Source of the DNA: Flavobacterium psychrophilum
Lineage (GTDB): Bacteria; Bacteroidota; Bacteroidia; Flavobacteriales; Flavobacteriaceae
Length of the DNA: 50,531 nt
NCBI GenBank assembly: GCA_022730285.1
Contig: DZCQ01000017.1
Location: forward strand, 1-50,531
Direction of reading: 5' to 3'
Positions 41,424 to 49,459 of the stretch are shown piece after piece; the first letter of the stretch is position 1; the number at the start of each line of letters is the position of its first letter. The position numbers were made by a program, and so were the translations under genes. The notes under the pieces were generated by a model that had not been told where the DNA came from, did no database searches, and saw only the letters and a list, made by a program, of their open reading frames with translations.

Positions 41424-42188
41424 ATGAACCGAATAAACAAAAAATTAGAAGAAAACAAAAAAATACTTTCTATTTATTTTACCGCAGGATTTCCAGAATT
41501 AAATGACACCAAAAGCATTTTGTTAGAATTACAAAAAAGTGGTGTAGATATGATAGAAATTGGACTTCCGTTTAGCGATCCATTAGCAGATGGACCAACC
41601 ATTCAAGCTAGTTCTACAAAAGCATTAAAAAACGGAATGACAACTAAATTACTTTTTGAACAACTAAAAGATTGCAGAGATATTATTACAATTCCGTTGT
41701 TAATTATGGGATATTTTAACCCAATTATGCAATATGGAGTCGAATTATTTTGTGAAAAATGTGCCGAAATAGGAATAGATGGCTTGATAATTCCTGACTT
41801 ACCATTAGAAATTTATAAAAACGAATACCAAGAAATTTTCGAAAAACACAATTTAAAAAATATTTTTCTTATTACACCGCAAACCTCCACAAGTCGCATA
41901 GAAGAAATAGACGCACTTTCTAACAGTTTTATTTATATGGTTTCTTCTGCATCAGTAACTGGAAATCAGGTAGGTTTTGGAGAAGAACAAACAACCTATT
42001 TTGAACGTATTGCAAAAATGGATTTAAGAAATCCTCAAATTATAGGTTTTGGAATTTCAGATAAAACTACTTTTATGCAAGCCACTACTTACCAAAAAGG
42101 AGCAATTATTGGAAGTGCCTATATAAAATTTTTAAGTTCTAACTCGGTGGAGGAAACCCGAGAATTTATTAAAAATTTTATGGAGTAG
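41424..42188 (+). CDS. trpA: Tryptophan synthase alpha chain
   Basis: The 254-residue TIM-barrel protein cleaves indole-3-glycerol phosphate and passes indole to TrpB. The catalytic Glu and Asp are in DMIEIGLPFSDPLADGPTIQ, and the phosphate site is in GFGISDKTTF with further GAIIGSAYIKF. It is the last gene of the operon. A repeat element and no clear simple terminator follow. Confidence 0.97.
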   Translation: MNRINKKLEENKKILSIYFTAGFPELNDTKSILLELQKSGVDMIEIGLPFSDPLADGPTIQASSTKALKNGMTTKLLFEQLKDCRDIITIPLLIMGYFNPIMQYGVELFCEKCAEIGIDGLIIPDLPLEIYKNEYQEIFEKHNLKNIFLITPQTSTSRIEEIDALSNSFIYMVSSASVTGNQVGFGEEQTTYFERIAKMDLRNPQIIGFGISDKTTFMQATTYQKGAIIGSAYIKFLSSNSVEETREFIKNFME

Positions 42189-42230
42189 CATCGATGTGTC
42201 TTTTTGAAAAAAATGGCACAATTCAATAAT

Positions 42231-42403
42231 TCATTAAATGAAGGTCCTATTTGCGTAAAAAATTATTTTGTCCGCTCGCTCTTCCTTCGTCAGGCTTGGG
42301 TGCAGAGAAGCTCTTTTTAATTTGGCGAAAAAATCGCCAAATTAAAAAAGCCAGAACGTAAAGCCCAACCCATAATTTACGGAGGGGCACGCCCAAATTA
42401 ATA
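42231..42403 (-). repeat. GC-rich structured repeat downstream of trpA
   Basis: Read on the minus strand the element begins TAATTTGGGCGTGCCCC and continues GGGTTGGGCTTTACGTTC, matching the start of the trpE-trpG repeat (ATTTGGGCGT, GGGTCGGGCTTTACGC). A large inserted hairpin, AATTTGGCGA with TCGCCAAATT (42319-42342), lies in the middle, and CCTTCGTCAGGCTTGGGTGC at 42284-42303 matches the other copy on the plus strand. It ends with TTTACGCAAATAGG. The copies differ in length but share both ends. Confidence 0.7.
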
Positions 42404-42417
42404 AAAAAATATTTCTT

Positions 42418-43815
42418 TTAATGGATATTTCCTACCATTTCTTCTGGTTTTACCCATTCATCAAAATCGATTGCTGTTACATATCCTAACCGTATAGCTT
42501 CTTCTTTCAGGGTAGTTCCATTTTTGTGGGCTGTTTGTGCAATTTCAGCTGCTTTATAATAACCTATTTTAGTGTTTAGTGCTGTTACTAACATCAAAGA
42601 ATTTTGGACTAATTCTTCTATTCTTTTATAGTTTGGCTCTATTCCTCTTGCACAATGCTCTTCAAACGACATACAGGCATCTCCTAACAACCGTGCTGAT
42701 TGCAAAAAATTAGCTGCCATAAGTGGCTTATATACATTTAGTTCATAATGACCTTGCATGCCTCCGATGGAGATGGTTACATCATTTCCCATTACTTGAG
42801 CACAAACCATTGTCAGTGCTTCACTTTGTGTTGGATTTACTTTTCCTGGCATTATTGAGGAGCCTGGTTCATTTTCTGGAATATGTATTTCTCCTATTCC
42901 AGAACGTGGGCCTGAGGCTAATAATCGAATATCATTTGCAATTTTGTTTAAAGATACTGCTAGTTGCTTTAAGGCACCGTGAGTCTCTACAATTGCGTCA
43001 TGTGCGGCTAATGCTTCAAATTTGTTTAGGGCTGTTATGAATGGCAAATTAGTAAATTTTGCTATGTATCTTGCTACAATTACATCATATCCTTTTGGTG
43101 TGTTAAGTCCTGTTCCTACTGCTGTTCCTCCTAATGCAAGCTCGGATAAATGTGGCAAGGTATTTTCTAGTGCTTTAAGTCCATGATCTAATTGTGCTAC
43201 ATAACCTGATATTTCTTGCCCTAGTGTAAGTGGCGTTGCGTCCATAAGGTGTGTGCGTCCTATTTTGACTACATTTTTAAATTCCTTAGCTTTTGTGTGT
43301 AAGGTATCTCGTAACTTCTTTATACCTGGAATGGTAACTTCTATTACTGCTTTATAGGCAGCAATGTGCATTCCTGTAGGAAAAGTATCGTTAGAAGATT
43401 GAGATTTGTTTACATCATCATTTGCTTTAATAAATGGCTCGTCAATTCCTATTTGCAAGTTTGCCAATACTTGTGCTCTATTGGCAATTACCTCATTTAC
43501 GTTCATGTTACTTTGTGTTCCAGAGCCTGTTTGCCAAATTACTAAAGGAAATTCGGAATCTAATTTACCATCTAGAATCTCGTCACATACTTGAGATATT
43601 GCAGTTTTTTTGTTTTCTGGAAGTACTCCTAGCTCATGATTAGCATAAGCAGCTGCTTTTTTTAAGTAGGCAAATCCTTCTATAATTTCTTTAGGCATAG
43701 AGGCACTTGGCCCTATTTTAAAATTATTTCGAGAGCGTTCGGTTTGTGCTCCCCAATATTTATCTGCGGAAACTTGTACTGTTCCCATGGTGTCTTTTTC
43801 TGTTCTAAATTCCAT
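42418..43815 (-). CDS. fumC: Class II fumarate hydratase
   Basis: FumC interconverts fumarate and malate in the citric acid cycle. The 465-residue protein starts [20 protein letters not shown] and shows [18 protein letters not shown], the substrate site [34 protein letters not shown] with the active histidine, and the family signature [13 protein letters not shown]. It is a tetrameric cytosolic enzyme without a metal cluster. It is transcribed alone on the minus strand, toward the trpA repeat. Confidence 0.98.
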   Translation of the reverse strand: MEFRTEKDTMGTVQVSADKYWGAQTERSRNNFKIGPSASMPKEIIEGFAYLKKAAAYANHELGVLPENKKTAISQVCDEILDGKLDSEFPLVIWQTGSGTQSNMNVNEVIANRAQVLANLQIGIDEPFIKANDDVNKSQSSNDTFPTGMHIAAYKAVIEVTIPGIKKLRDTLHTKAKEFKNVVKIGRTHLMDATPLTLGQEISGYVAQLDHGLKALENTLPHLSELALGGTAVGTGLNTPKGYDVIVARYIAKFTNLPFITALNKFEALAAHDAIVETHGALKQLAVSLNKIANDIRLLASGPRSGIGEIHIPENEPGSSIMPGKVNPTQSEALTMVCAQVMGNDVTISIGGMQGHYELNVYKPLMAANFLQSARLLGDACMSFEEHCARGIEPNYKRIEELVQNSLMLVTALNTKIGYYKAAEIAQTAHKNGTTLKEEAIRLGYVTAIDFDEWVKPEEMVGNIH

Positions 43816-43903
43816 GTCAATTTTGTTTTTTTTGATTGTAAAAATATACTTTCCAAAATTACTTAATATTTTCGTTGTCAGAAAAAATAAATCAATTATT
43901 TTT

Positions 43904-43933
43904 TTGTTATCCTATTTTTTAACTGTATCTTTG
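43904..43933 (+). promoter_or_regulatory. Consensus promoter of the 53-residue micro-gene
   Basis: TTG (43904-43906) and TATCTTTG (43926-43933) are spaced by 19 bp, a perfect match to the Bacteroidota pattern. The ATG of the micro-gene is 27 bp downstream. Confidence 0.8.
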
Positions 43934-43959
43934 TTATATAATTACTAATTTATGTAGCT

Positions 43960-44121
43960 ATGTTTGAATTTCAACAATATTTAGGGTTTATACTATTTTT
44001 AACAATATTAACAATGGGTTTTTGGTTGTTATTCTTTTTGGTTGGGTTTGTTAACTATTGGGTTGGCGGTGCTTTATGGGAAGCCTACAAAGAAAGAAAA
44101 GCAAAAAGACTAGCAGAATAA
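43960..44121 (+). CDS. 53-residue membrane micro-protein
   Basis: An ATG at 43960 opens 53 codons (MFEFQQYLGFILFLTILTMG onward) ending with TAA. The product has a long hydrophobic segment, residues 8-33, rich in Phe, Leu and Trp, followed by NYWVGGALWEAYKERK and a positively charged tail. That predicts a single membrane helix with the basic end in the cytosol. A consensus promoter lies upstream and a hairpin downstream, which strongly supports a real gene. No family is recognised. It lies between fumC and an FNR-controlled micro-gene; any link is unproven. Confidence 0.7.
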   Translation: MFEFQQYLGFILFLTILTMGFWLLFFLVGFVNYWVGGALWEAYKERKAKRLAE

Positions 44122-44182
44122 TAGTATATTTTTATACTAGTAAGTCGAAATCTTTAATGTCGTAAAGTAAAAAGTTCTAAGG

Positions 44183-44230
44183 GTGGTGCTATTTTTTAAA
44201 TTATTAAACGATAGTACCACTTATTATTTT
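44183..44230 (+). terminator. Terminator-like hairpin after the 53-residue micro-gene
   Basis: GTGGTGCTAT (44183-44192) pairs with ATAGTACCAC (44211-44220), one G-U pair, over an 18-nt loop, followed by TTATTATTTT. The interrupted T-run makes it a weak terminator. It lies just upstream of the FNR-type operator of the next micro-gene. Confidence 0.55.
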
Positions 44231-44234
44231 GAAT

Positions 44235-44278
44235 ATGACATATATCATAAAATTTGAGAATATTTATAAGTATATTTG
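44235..44278 (+). promoter_or_regulatory. FNR-type operator and -7 box of the 48-residue micro-gene
   Basis: ATGACATATATCAT (44235-44248) is followed by 22 bp and then TATATTTG (44271-44278), an exact TAnnTTTG match. The same 22-bp spacing is found at hemN and the cco genes. The start codon is 28 bp further downstream. Confidence 0.82.
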
Positions 44279-44305
44279 TTTTATAATTCTTTAAAACAAA
44301 ATGCC

Positions 44306-44452
44306 ATGGCAAACTTAATTTTACCTTTATATTCATGGGGAAACGGAGCTTTTATAATGATTGGAGTTTTTTCGCTTGTAATTCTCGGATTGGTTGGAGC
44401 TGTTATTTTCTTAATGAATAGTGATAAGAAGAAAAAGGAAAAACGATCTTAG
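44306..44452 (+). CDS. 48-residue membrane micro-protein, FNR-box controlled
   Basis: The ATG at 44306 opens a 48-codon frame (MANLILPLYSWGNGAFIMIG then VFSLVILGLVGAVIFLMNSD and KKKKEKRS). An ATG five bases earlier leads to a stop after four codons, so I choose this one. The protein should have one membrane helix (about residues 14-37) and a strongly basic cytosolic tail. Three independent signs support it: a promoter with FNR operator, normal codon use, and a perfect terminator overlapping its stop. No homologue is known to me. Its size and control invite comparison with small subunits of terminal oxidases (CydX, CcoM), but that is speculation. Confidence 0.75.
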   Translation: MANLILPLYSWGNGAFIMIGVFSLVILGLVGAVIFLMNSDKKKKEKRS

Positions 44453-44470
44453 TGATCGTTTTTCCTTTTT
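44432..44470 (+). terminator. Strong terminator overlapping the stop codon of the micro-gene
   Basis: GGAAAAACGATC (44437-44448) and GATCGTTTTTCC (44454-44465) form a perfect 12-bp stem with a 5-nt loop, extendable to 17 bp by outer A and T residues. The TAG stop (44450-44452) lies in the loop. T-runs follow. Confidence 0.9.
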
Positions 44471-44530
44471 CTATAAAAATACATGGCATAATTTTTGATG
44501 CTATTTTAGGCTATTACAAATATAGCAAGT

Positions 44531-45034
44531 GTGTTTATTAGTCCTAAAAAAAGTATTGGTATAAGTATTAGTTTATTGTACATATTGGCTATCTGCTTTT
44601 TGTATTCTGGAAGTTTAATTGATAGGTTTCAAGAAGCACGTTATGAAAAGCAAATTTTAAAAAAGCACTTAGCAACAACTAAAATATTTTCTCTCAAAGA
44701 ATGGAATAATTTTCCTAATAAAAAGGAAATTAAAATTAAAAAAAATTATTACGATATTGTTTCCTACAAAATACTACAAAATATTGTTATAACAAAGCTT
44801 ATTAAAGATACAGATGAAAGCAAAATTCGTGTAACACTCACCTTCTTATTTACTAAAACAAAATTCCCACACAACAAGCACAGAACAGAACTAGATAAAT
44901 TCAAGGTAGTGCTATGTTCCGTTTATCAAATACAATCAAATTCTTTTTTAAAACCGAATACCAACATTTTTGATAAAATAAAAATAAATAGATACAAAAA
45001 TCTTTATTATAGTATATACAAACCACCATGTTAG
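44531..45034 (+). CDS. Unknown protein with an N-terminal membrane anchor
   Basis: The 167-codon frame starts at GTG (no ATG is present before residue 100 and a stop codon lies just upstream), giving FISPKKSIGISISLLYILAI and an uncleaved-type hydrophobic helix (residues 9-27). The rest is lysine-rich and soluble, with mixed sheet and helix, for example KIKKNYYDIVSYKILQNIVI and TFLFTKTKFPHNKHRTELDK. I do not recognise a family. It precedes the TonB-dependent receptor by 92 bp, which is close enough for a shared transcript. A GTG start lowers certainty that the boundary is right. Confidence 0.55.
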   Translation: MFISPKKSIGISISLLYILAICFLYSGSLIDRFQEARYEKQILKKHLATTKIFSLKEWNNFPNKKEIKIKKNYYDIVSYKILQNIVITKLIKDTDESKIRVTLTFLFTKTKFPHNKHRTELDKFKVVLCSVYQIQSNSFLKPNTNIFDKIKINRYKNLYYSIYKPPC

Positions 45035-45126
45035 TTTTTTGAACTTATCTTAGCAAATATGCTATTAAGATGAAACAAAATTTGCTGTCTAAGAACAGAA
45101 AAATACTAAGTGTAAAATTTATTACT

Positions 45127-47322
45127 ATGAAAAAAATATTTATTATAGCCACCATGTTGGCAACTATTTCTATGCTTTCGCAAGAAGTAGAAAATCCAAA
45201 ACATACTAAAAAAATAGACGAGATAAAGTTAGAATCTCAACGATATTTAAAATCAAAAAGATATAGTTCGCAAGAAATAGAAACAATTACGCAAAAAGAA
45301 ATTGAATTCGGGAATTATCAATCAACAGCCGAAATGCTTTCTGGTAGTGGAAATATATTTGTACAAAAATCTCAACAAGGTGGTGGAAGTCCAGTTCTTA
45401 GAGGTCTAGAAGCAAATAGAGTTTTGCTTCTTATAGATGGAATTAGAATGAATAATCTAATTTTTAGAGGAGGACATTTGCAAAACGTAATTGCTGTTGA
45501 TGAGAATATGCTAGAAAATGTAGATATTCTTTTTGGCTCCTCCTCCACTCCATATGGAAGTGATGCAATGGGCGGTGCAATTAATTTAATTACCAAAAAG
45601 CCTTTTTTGCTTTCTAAAACCAACACTAAAAAAATTTCAGGAAACATAAATACCAGATATGGAACAGTGAACAAAGAAAAATCCATATATGGCGATTTTA
45701 TATTATCTGGCACAAAATGGGCAAGTTTAACTGCATTTTCCTTTAACGATTTTGGAGATTTAAAAATGGGTGCCAAAAAAAATGGTGAAAATGATTTTTT
45801 CGGAATTCGGAATAACTATGTAGAAACCATAAATAATGTAGATGTATTAATGGTAAATGACAATCCATTGGTGCAAAAATTTTCTGGATACAAGCAGTAC
45901 AATGCAATGCAAAAAATATTGTACAAACCAAATGAAACATCTTCTCATAATGTTAATTTACAATATTCTACAACCTCTGCTATCCCAAGATACGACAGAT
46001 TAACAGATAAAACTAGTAGTGGATTGAAAAGTGCTGTTTGGGAATATGGTCCACAAAAACGTGTTTTAGCAGCTTATAATTACAATAAAAGTAGAGCTTT
46101 TTTAAATAGCGATTTAAACATTGGTGCAAATTATCAAAATTTAGAAGAAAGTAGAATTACCAGAAGATTTGGAAATCCGAATTTAGAAACTCGCTTAGAA
46201 AAAGTAGCAATATACGGCATTAATGCCGAATTAAAAGCAAAAATTGGCAAAGGGGAATTACTGTATGGGATAGAAGGCTTTTATGATAACTTAAAATCTA
46301 CAGCCAACAATAAGGATATAATTACTGGAAATACAACTCCACTGGACACTAGATATCCTGATGGAAAAAATTATACATTACACACAGATGCTTTTGTAAG
46401 TTATTTTTCTAAAATAAACGATAATTCTACTTATAATGTAGGTGCAAGAGCAGGATATGCAACACTGCATAGCGACATTGTAAACAATAGTTTTTTTAAC
46501 TTACCATACACCGAAGTTAATCAGAAAAACATAACCTATAGTGCAGCAGTTGGAATTACTAATAATTCTACCGAAAATGTAAAAATAGCACTCAACATTG
46601 CCTCAGGGTTTAGAACTCCAAATGTAGATGATTTGTCTAAAATATTTGAATCAGCTGGAGATATTTTGATAGTTCCTAATCAAAATTTGCGACCAGAAAA
46701 AAATATTACAGGAGATTTAAACATCACTTTGTATGACCAGGAAAATTTTCAGTTTGAAAATACTGTGTATTATACAAGGTTGTTCGATGCTATTGTTACA
46801 GATAATTTTACCTTTAATAACCAAAGTACTATTATTTATAATGGAGTAGTAAGCAATATTCAAGCAAATCAGAATTTTGGAAAAGCAAGTATTTTTGGAT
46901 ACAATGCACTGATGAAGGCAAAATTGTCGGCACATTTTAAATGGTATGGTTCTTTTAACTACACCTACGGAAGAGTAGAAACAACTACCGAAAAACCACT
47001 AGACCATATTCCTCCTTTTTATGGAAAAACTGGAATTACTTTTGAAAACAAATTTTTAAATGCCGATATATATATGTTATACAACGGAAAAAAACATTTA
47101 GAAGATTATTCCACTAGCGGCGAAGATAATTTAAAATATGCTCCAGCAAACGGAATGCCTGCATGGCAAACTTACAACATTAAAACTGCTGTAAATATTC
47201 TAAAAGAATTACAATTTTATACAGGAATTGAAAATATTTTAGATATTCAGTACAGAAATTTTGCTTCAGGAATTAATGCTCCAGGCAGAAATTACTATTT
47301 TGGAGCTACATACCATTTTTGA
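45127..47322 (+). CDS. TonB-dependent outer-membrane receptor, heme/siderophore-receptor type
   Basis: The 731-residue protein starts with a signal peptide (MKKIFIIATMLATISMLSQ). I prefer ATG 45127 because the earlier in-frame ATG adds a charged stretch before the signal. A plug domain (about residues 45-150; SAEMLSGSGNIFVQKSQQGG, VLRGLEANRVLLLIDGIRMN, YGSDAMGGAINLITKKP) is followed by a 22-strand barrel that ends YYFGATYHF, a C-terminal aromatic. In the barrel, SGFRTPNVDD and NQNLRPEKN resemble the FRAP and NPNL boxes of heme receptors, though the residues differ. The class is certain; heme as ligand is only probable. Confidence 0.88.
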   Translation: MKKIFIIATMLATISMLSQEVENPKHTKKIDEIKLESQRYLKSKRYSSQEIETITQKEIEFGNYQSTAEMLSGSGNIFVQKSQQGGGSPVLRGLEANRVLLLIDGIRMNNLIFRGGHLQNVIAVDENMLENVDILFGSSSTPYGSDAMGGAINLITKKPFLLSKTNTKKISGNINTRYGTVNKEKSIYGDFILSGTKWASLTAFSFNDFGDLKMGAKKNGENDFFGIRNNYVETINNVDVLMVNDNPLVQKFSGYKQYNAMQKILYKPNETSSHNVNLQYSTTSAIPRYDRLTDKTSSGLKSAVWEYGPQKRVLAAYNYNKSRAFLNSDLNIGANYQNLEESRITRRFGNPNLETRLEKVAIYGINAELKAKIGKGELLYGIEGFYDNLKSTANNKDIITGNTTPLDTRYPDGKNYTLHTDAFVSYFSKINDNSTYNVGARAGYATLHSDIVNNSFFNLPYTEVNQKNITYSAAVGITNNSTENVKIALNIASGFRTPNVDDLSKIFESAGDILIVPNQNLRPEKNITGDLNITLYDQENFQFENTVYYTRLFDAIVTDNFTFNNQSTIIYNGVVSNIQANQNFGKASIFGYNALMKAKLSAHFKWYGSFNYTYGRVETTTEKPLDHIPPFYGKTGITFENKFLNADIYMLYNGKKHLEDYSTSGEDNLKYAPANGMPAWQTYNIKTAVNILKELQFYTGIENILDIQYRNFASGINAPGRNYYFGATYHF

Positions 47323-47391
47323 TAATTTTTAATGTTTAATTTATATTAAAAGGAAATAAAATATCTATATTGCAAACATTATTGTAGCAAT

Positions 47392-47943
47392 ATGAAATAT
47401 ATATTTTATTTCCTTTTTTTACTTATAGCATCTAATTTACAAGGGCAAACGTATGCAAAAATAAATGGTGTTACCGCTTTGGTATTAATACCGAATATTG
47501 GTTTAGAAACCTCAATATCCAAAAAAAACACATTTAGTATAGATATAAATACATCTTTATGGAAGTCTGTGAATAATGCTCCATTAGAGTTTGTTTTAGT
47601 TACTCCAGAAGTAAGACATTATTTTAAGCAAAAATACCAAGGAATTTATTTTGGATTGCATTTGGGTTTTGGAGCATTTAATATTCAAAAATGGAACTAT
47701 ACTAACACGACACTCAATCAAAAGGGGTTTAATTACTTTTTGGGAGGTACGTTAGGATACGAAAAGAAAATTTCCGAAAAAATGCTTTTAGAATTCTTTG
47801 TTGGAGGAGGTAGCATACAATCTTTTTATAAAGGATATGATTTGGCAACAGGCAAAAGAGTAGAATCTGCTACAAGATACAACAAAAGTGGCGAGTTTAT
47901 TCCATATCGAGGTGGCATCATGATTTGTTATCGTTTAGAATAA
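47392..47943 (+). CDS. Small outer-membrane beta-barrel protein (DUF3575-like)
   Basis: The 183-residue product begins with a signal peptide (MKYIFYFLFLLIASNLQG, cut before QTYAKI) and continues as a short barrel with aromatic-glycine strands: IPNIGLETSISKKNTFSIDI, TPEVRHYFKQKYQGIYFGLH and YRGGIMICYRLE. This matches the DUF3575 group of Bacteroidota outer-membrane proteins. No plug or enzyme domain is present. It lies 69 bp after the TonB receptor and may be co-expressed. Its role is unknown. Confidence 0.75.
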   Translation: MKYIFYFLFLLIASNLQGQTYAKINGVTALVLIPNIGLETSISKKNTFSIDINTSLWKSVNNAPLEFVLVTPEVRHYFKQKYQGIYFGLHLGFGAFNIQKWNYTNTTLNQKGFNYFLGGTLGYEKKISEKMLLEFFVGGGSIQSFYKGYDLATGKRVESATRYNKSGEFIPYRGGIMICYRLE

Positions 47944-47947
47944 TGCG

Positions 47948-48262
47948 AAAAGTAAATTTGACATTCTTGTCATAGAACATAAAACCGATCGCTACTACAA
48001 GGCATTTCCAGTATGGACACAACTTATAACAATGCTTTTTGGAGTGTTTTAGAAAAGTGGTTCAACGAGTGAAATTTGTGATAAGACACTTGTAATACAA
48101 GGAGTTGTAAGAAATTTAAGGAAAAGAAAAAAAAAGAGGATTCAAAGTTGATATACTTATTGATGCTTTTTCACAAACTCCAACATTTGTAAAAATAAAC
48201 ATCAAATCTTGCACTTACTAATGGAATTTAAGCCCTGCTCCACATAACATGATTATCTATTT
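47948..48262 (+). pseudogene. Remnant of an IS4-family transposase (DUF4372 plus DDE)
   Basis: The first frame (about 47951-48140) reads HKTDRYYKAFPVWTQLITML then FGVF, an in-frame TAG, and KSGSTSEICDKTLVIQGVVR. This resembles the N-terminus of IS4 transposases, where a basic lead is followed by YYKxFxxWxQLIxMLFGVFxxC. A second frame (about 48147-48230) gives KVDILIDAFSQTPTFVKINI, like a conserved DDE-domain stretch. The middle is deleted and stops break it up, so it is inactive. From 48263 to 48380 I see nothing else clear. The sequence fills most of the 500-bp gap before asd. Confidence 0.7.
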
Positions 48263-48380
48263 TTCCCATACAGAAAAGACACTAAATTTTCACCAAATAT
48301 TATAGCTAGGTTAATAATTTACTATACGTTTTAAGAAGTCATTTATTTGGTTTCCTTTTAGCTATTTTTATCGGGCAATA

Positions 48381-48395
48381 ATGATTTAAAATCAT
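48381..48395. promoter_or_regulatory. Perfect 15-bp palindrome upstream of asd
   Basis: ATGATTTAAAATCAT is symmetric around its centre and followed by an A-run. It ends 31 bp before the asd -7 box. It could be a regulator site or a relic of the IS remnant. It does not have the spacing of the FNR boxes (TGA-N8-TCA). Confidence 0.35.
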
Positions 48396-48425
48396 AAAAA
48401 ACAAAATTCTTTTTTATAAATTTTA

Positions 48426-48433
48426 TACATTTG
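48426..48433 (+). promoter_or_regulatory. -7 promoter element for asd
   Basis: TACATTTG is an exact TAnnTTTG match, 17 bp before the ATG at 48451. No TTG is found at 17-23 bp upstream. Confidence 0.6.
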
Positions 48434-48450
48434 CACATTAAAATAAAATT

Positions 48451-49440
48451 ATGAAAATAGCAGTAGTAGGAGCCACAGGAATGGTAGGAGAAGTAATGTT
48501 ACAAGTTTTAGCAGAAAGAAATTTCCCAGTAACCCAATTAATACCTGTAGCCTCAGAAAAATCTATTGGAAAAGAAATTACATTTAAAAATGGAAAATAT
48601 CCAGTAGTAGGAATGGAAACTGCAATAAATATGCAACCAGACATAGCTCTATTTTCAGCAGGAGGAGAAACATCTTTAGAATGGGCTCCAAAATTTGCCA
48701 CAATAGGAACAACCGTTATAGATAACTCATCAGCATGGAGAATGGATGCAGACAAAAAATTAATTGTCCCAGAAATAAACGCATCAACACTAACTCGTGA
48801 AGATAAAATTATAGCAAACCCTAACTGCTCCACCATACAAATGGTAATGGCACTTGCTCCATTACACAAACAATATACTATAAAAAGAATTGTGGTTTCT
48901 ACCTATCAATCTATTACGGGGACAGGTGTAAAAGCAGTGCAACAGCTAGAAAATGAATATGTAGGTACAAAAGGAGAAATGGCTTACAAATACCCAATAC
49001 ATAAAAATGCCATACCACAATGTGATCTTTTTGAAAATAACGGATACACAAAAGAGGAAATGAAACTTGTTCGAGAAACACAAAAAATACTAAACGACAA
49101 GACTATAGCTGTAACCGCAACTGCTGTTAGAGTACCAATAGTTGGTGGTCATAGCGAAGCGGTAAATATTCAGTTTGAGTCCGATTTTAATATAATCGAC
49201 ATTTATAACATTTTAAAAGATACACCAGGAATTGTAATTCAAGACAATAACGATACATACACCTACCCAATGCCATTATACGCACAAGGGAAAGACGATG
49301 TTTTTGTAGGAAGAATTCGTAGAGACGAAAGCCAACCCAACACGCTTAATATGTGGATAGTAGCTGATAATCTAAGAAAAGGAGCCGCAACTAATACCAT
49401 TCAGATAGCAGAATATCTTATTAAAAATCAACTACTGTAA
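48451..49440 (+). CDS. asd: Aspartate-semialdehyde dehydrogenase
   Basis: Asd reduces aspartyl phosphate to aspartate semialdehyde for the lysine, methionine and threonine pathways. The 329-residue protein has the NADP motif VVGATGMVGEVMLQVL at the start, the catalytic cysteine in IANPNCSTIQMVMAL and the active histidine in GGHSEAVNIQFESD. The length is slightly shorter than the E. coli enzyme, as is usual for the second subgroup. It is a single gene between an IS relic and a convergent Fur-family gene, with a -7 box 17 bp upstream. Confidence 0.97.
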   Translation: MKIAVVGATGMVGEVMLQVLAERNFPVTQLIPVASEKSIGKEITFKNGKYPVVGMETAINMQPDIALFSAGGETSLEWAPKFATIGTTVIDNSSAWRMDADKKLIVPEINASTLTREDKIIANPNCSTIQMVMALAPLHKQYTIKRIVVSTYQSITGTGVKAVQQLENEYVGTKGEMAYKYPIHKNAIPQCDLFENNGYTKEEMKLVRETQKILNDKTIAVTATAVRVPIVGGHSEAVNIQFESDFNIIDIYNILKDTPGIVIQDNNDTYTYPMPLYAQGKDDVFVGRIRRDESQPNTLNMWIVADNLRKGAATNTIQIAEYLIKNQLL

Positions 49441-49459
49441 ACGTTGTATTTTATCAGAA

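Noticed and set aside
42723..43040. Leucine-rich frames opposite fumC
   Set aside because: They are antisense frames to a highly conserved gene and have no independent support.
44122..44140. Hairpin TAGTATA-TTTT-TATACTA after the 53-residue gene
   Set aside because: The stem is entirely A/T apart from one G-C pair and has no T-run, so it is unlikely to be a terminator.
45070..45126. Upstream start for the TonB-dependent receptor
   Set aside because: It would put a charged stretch in front of a complete signal peptide that starts at 45127.
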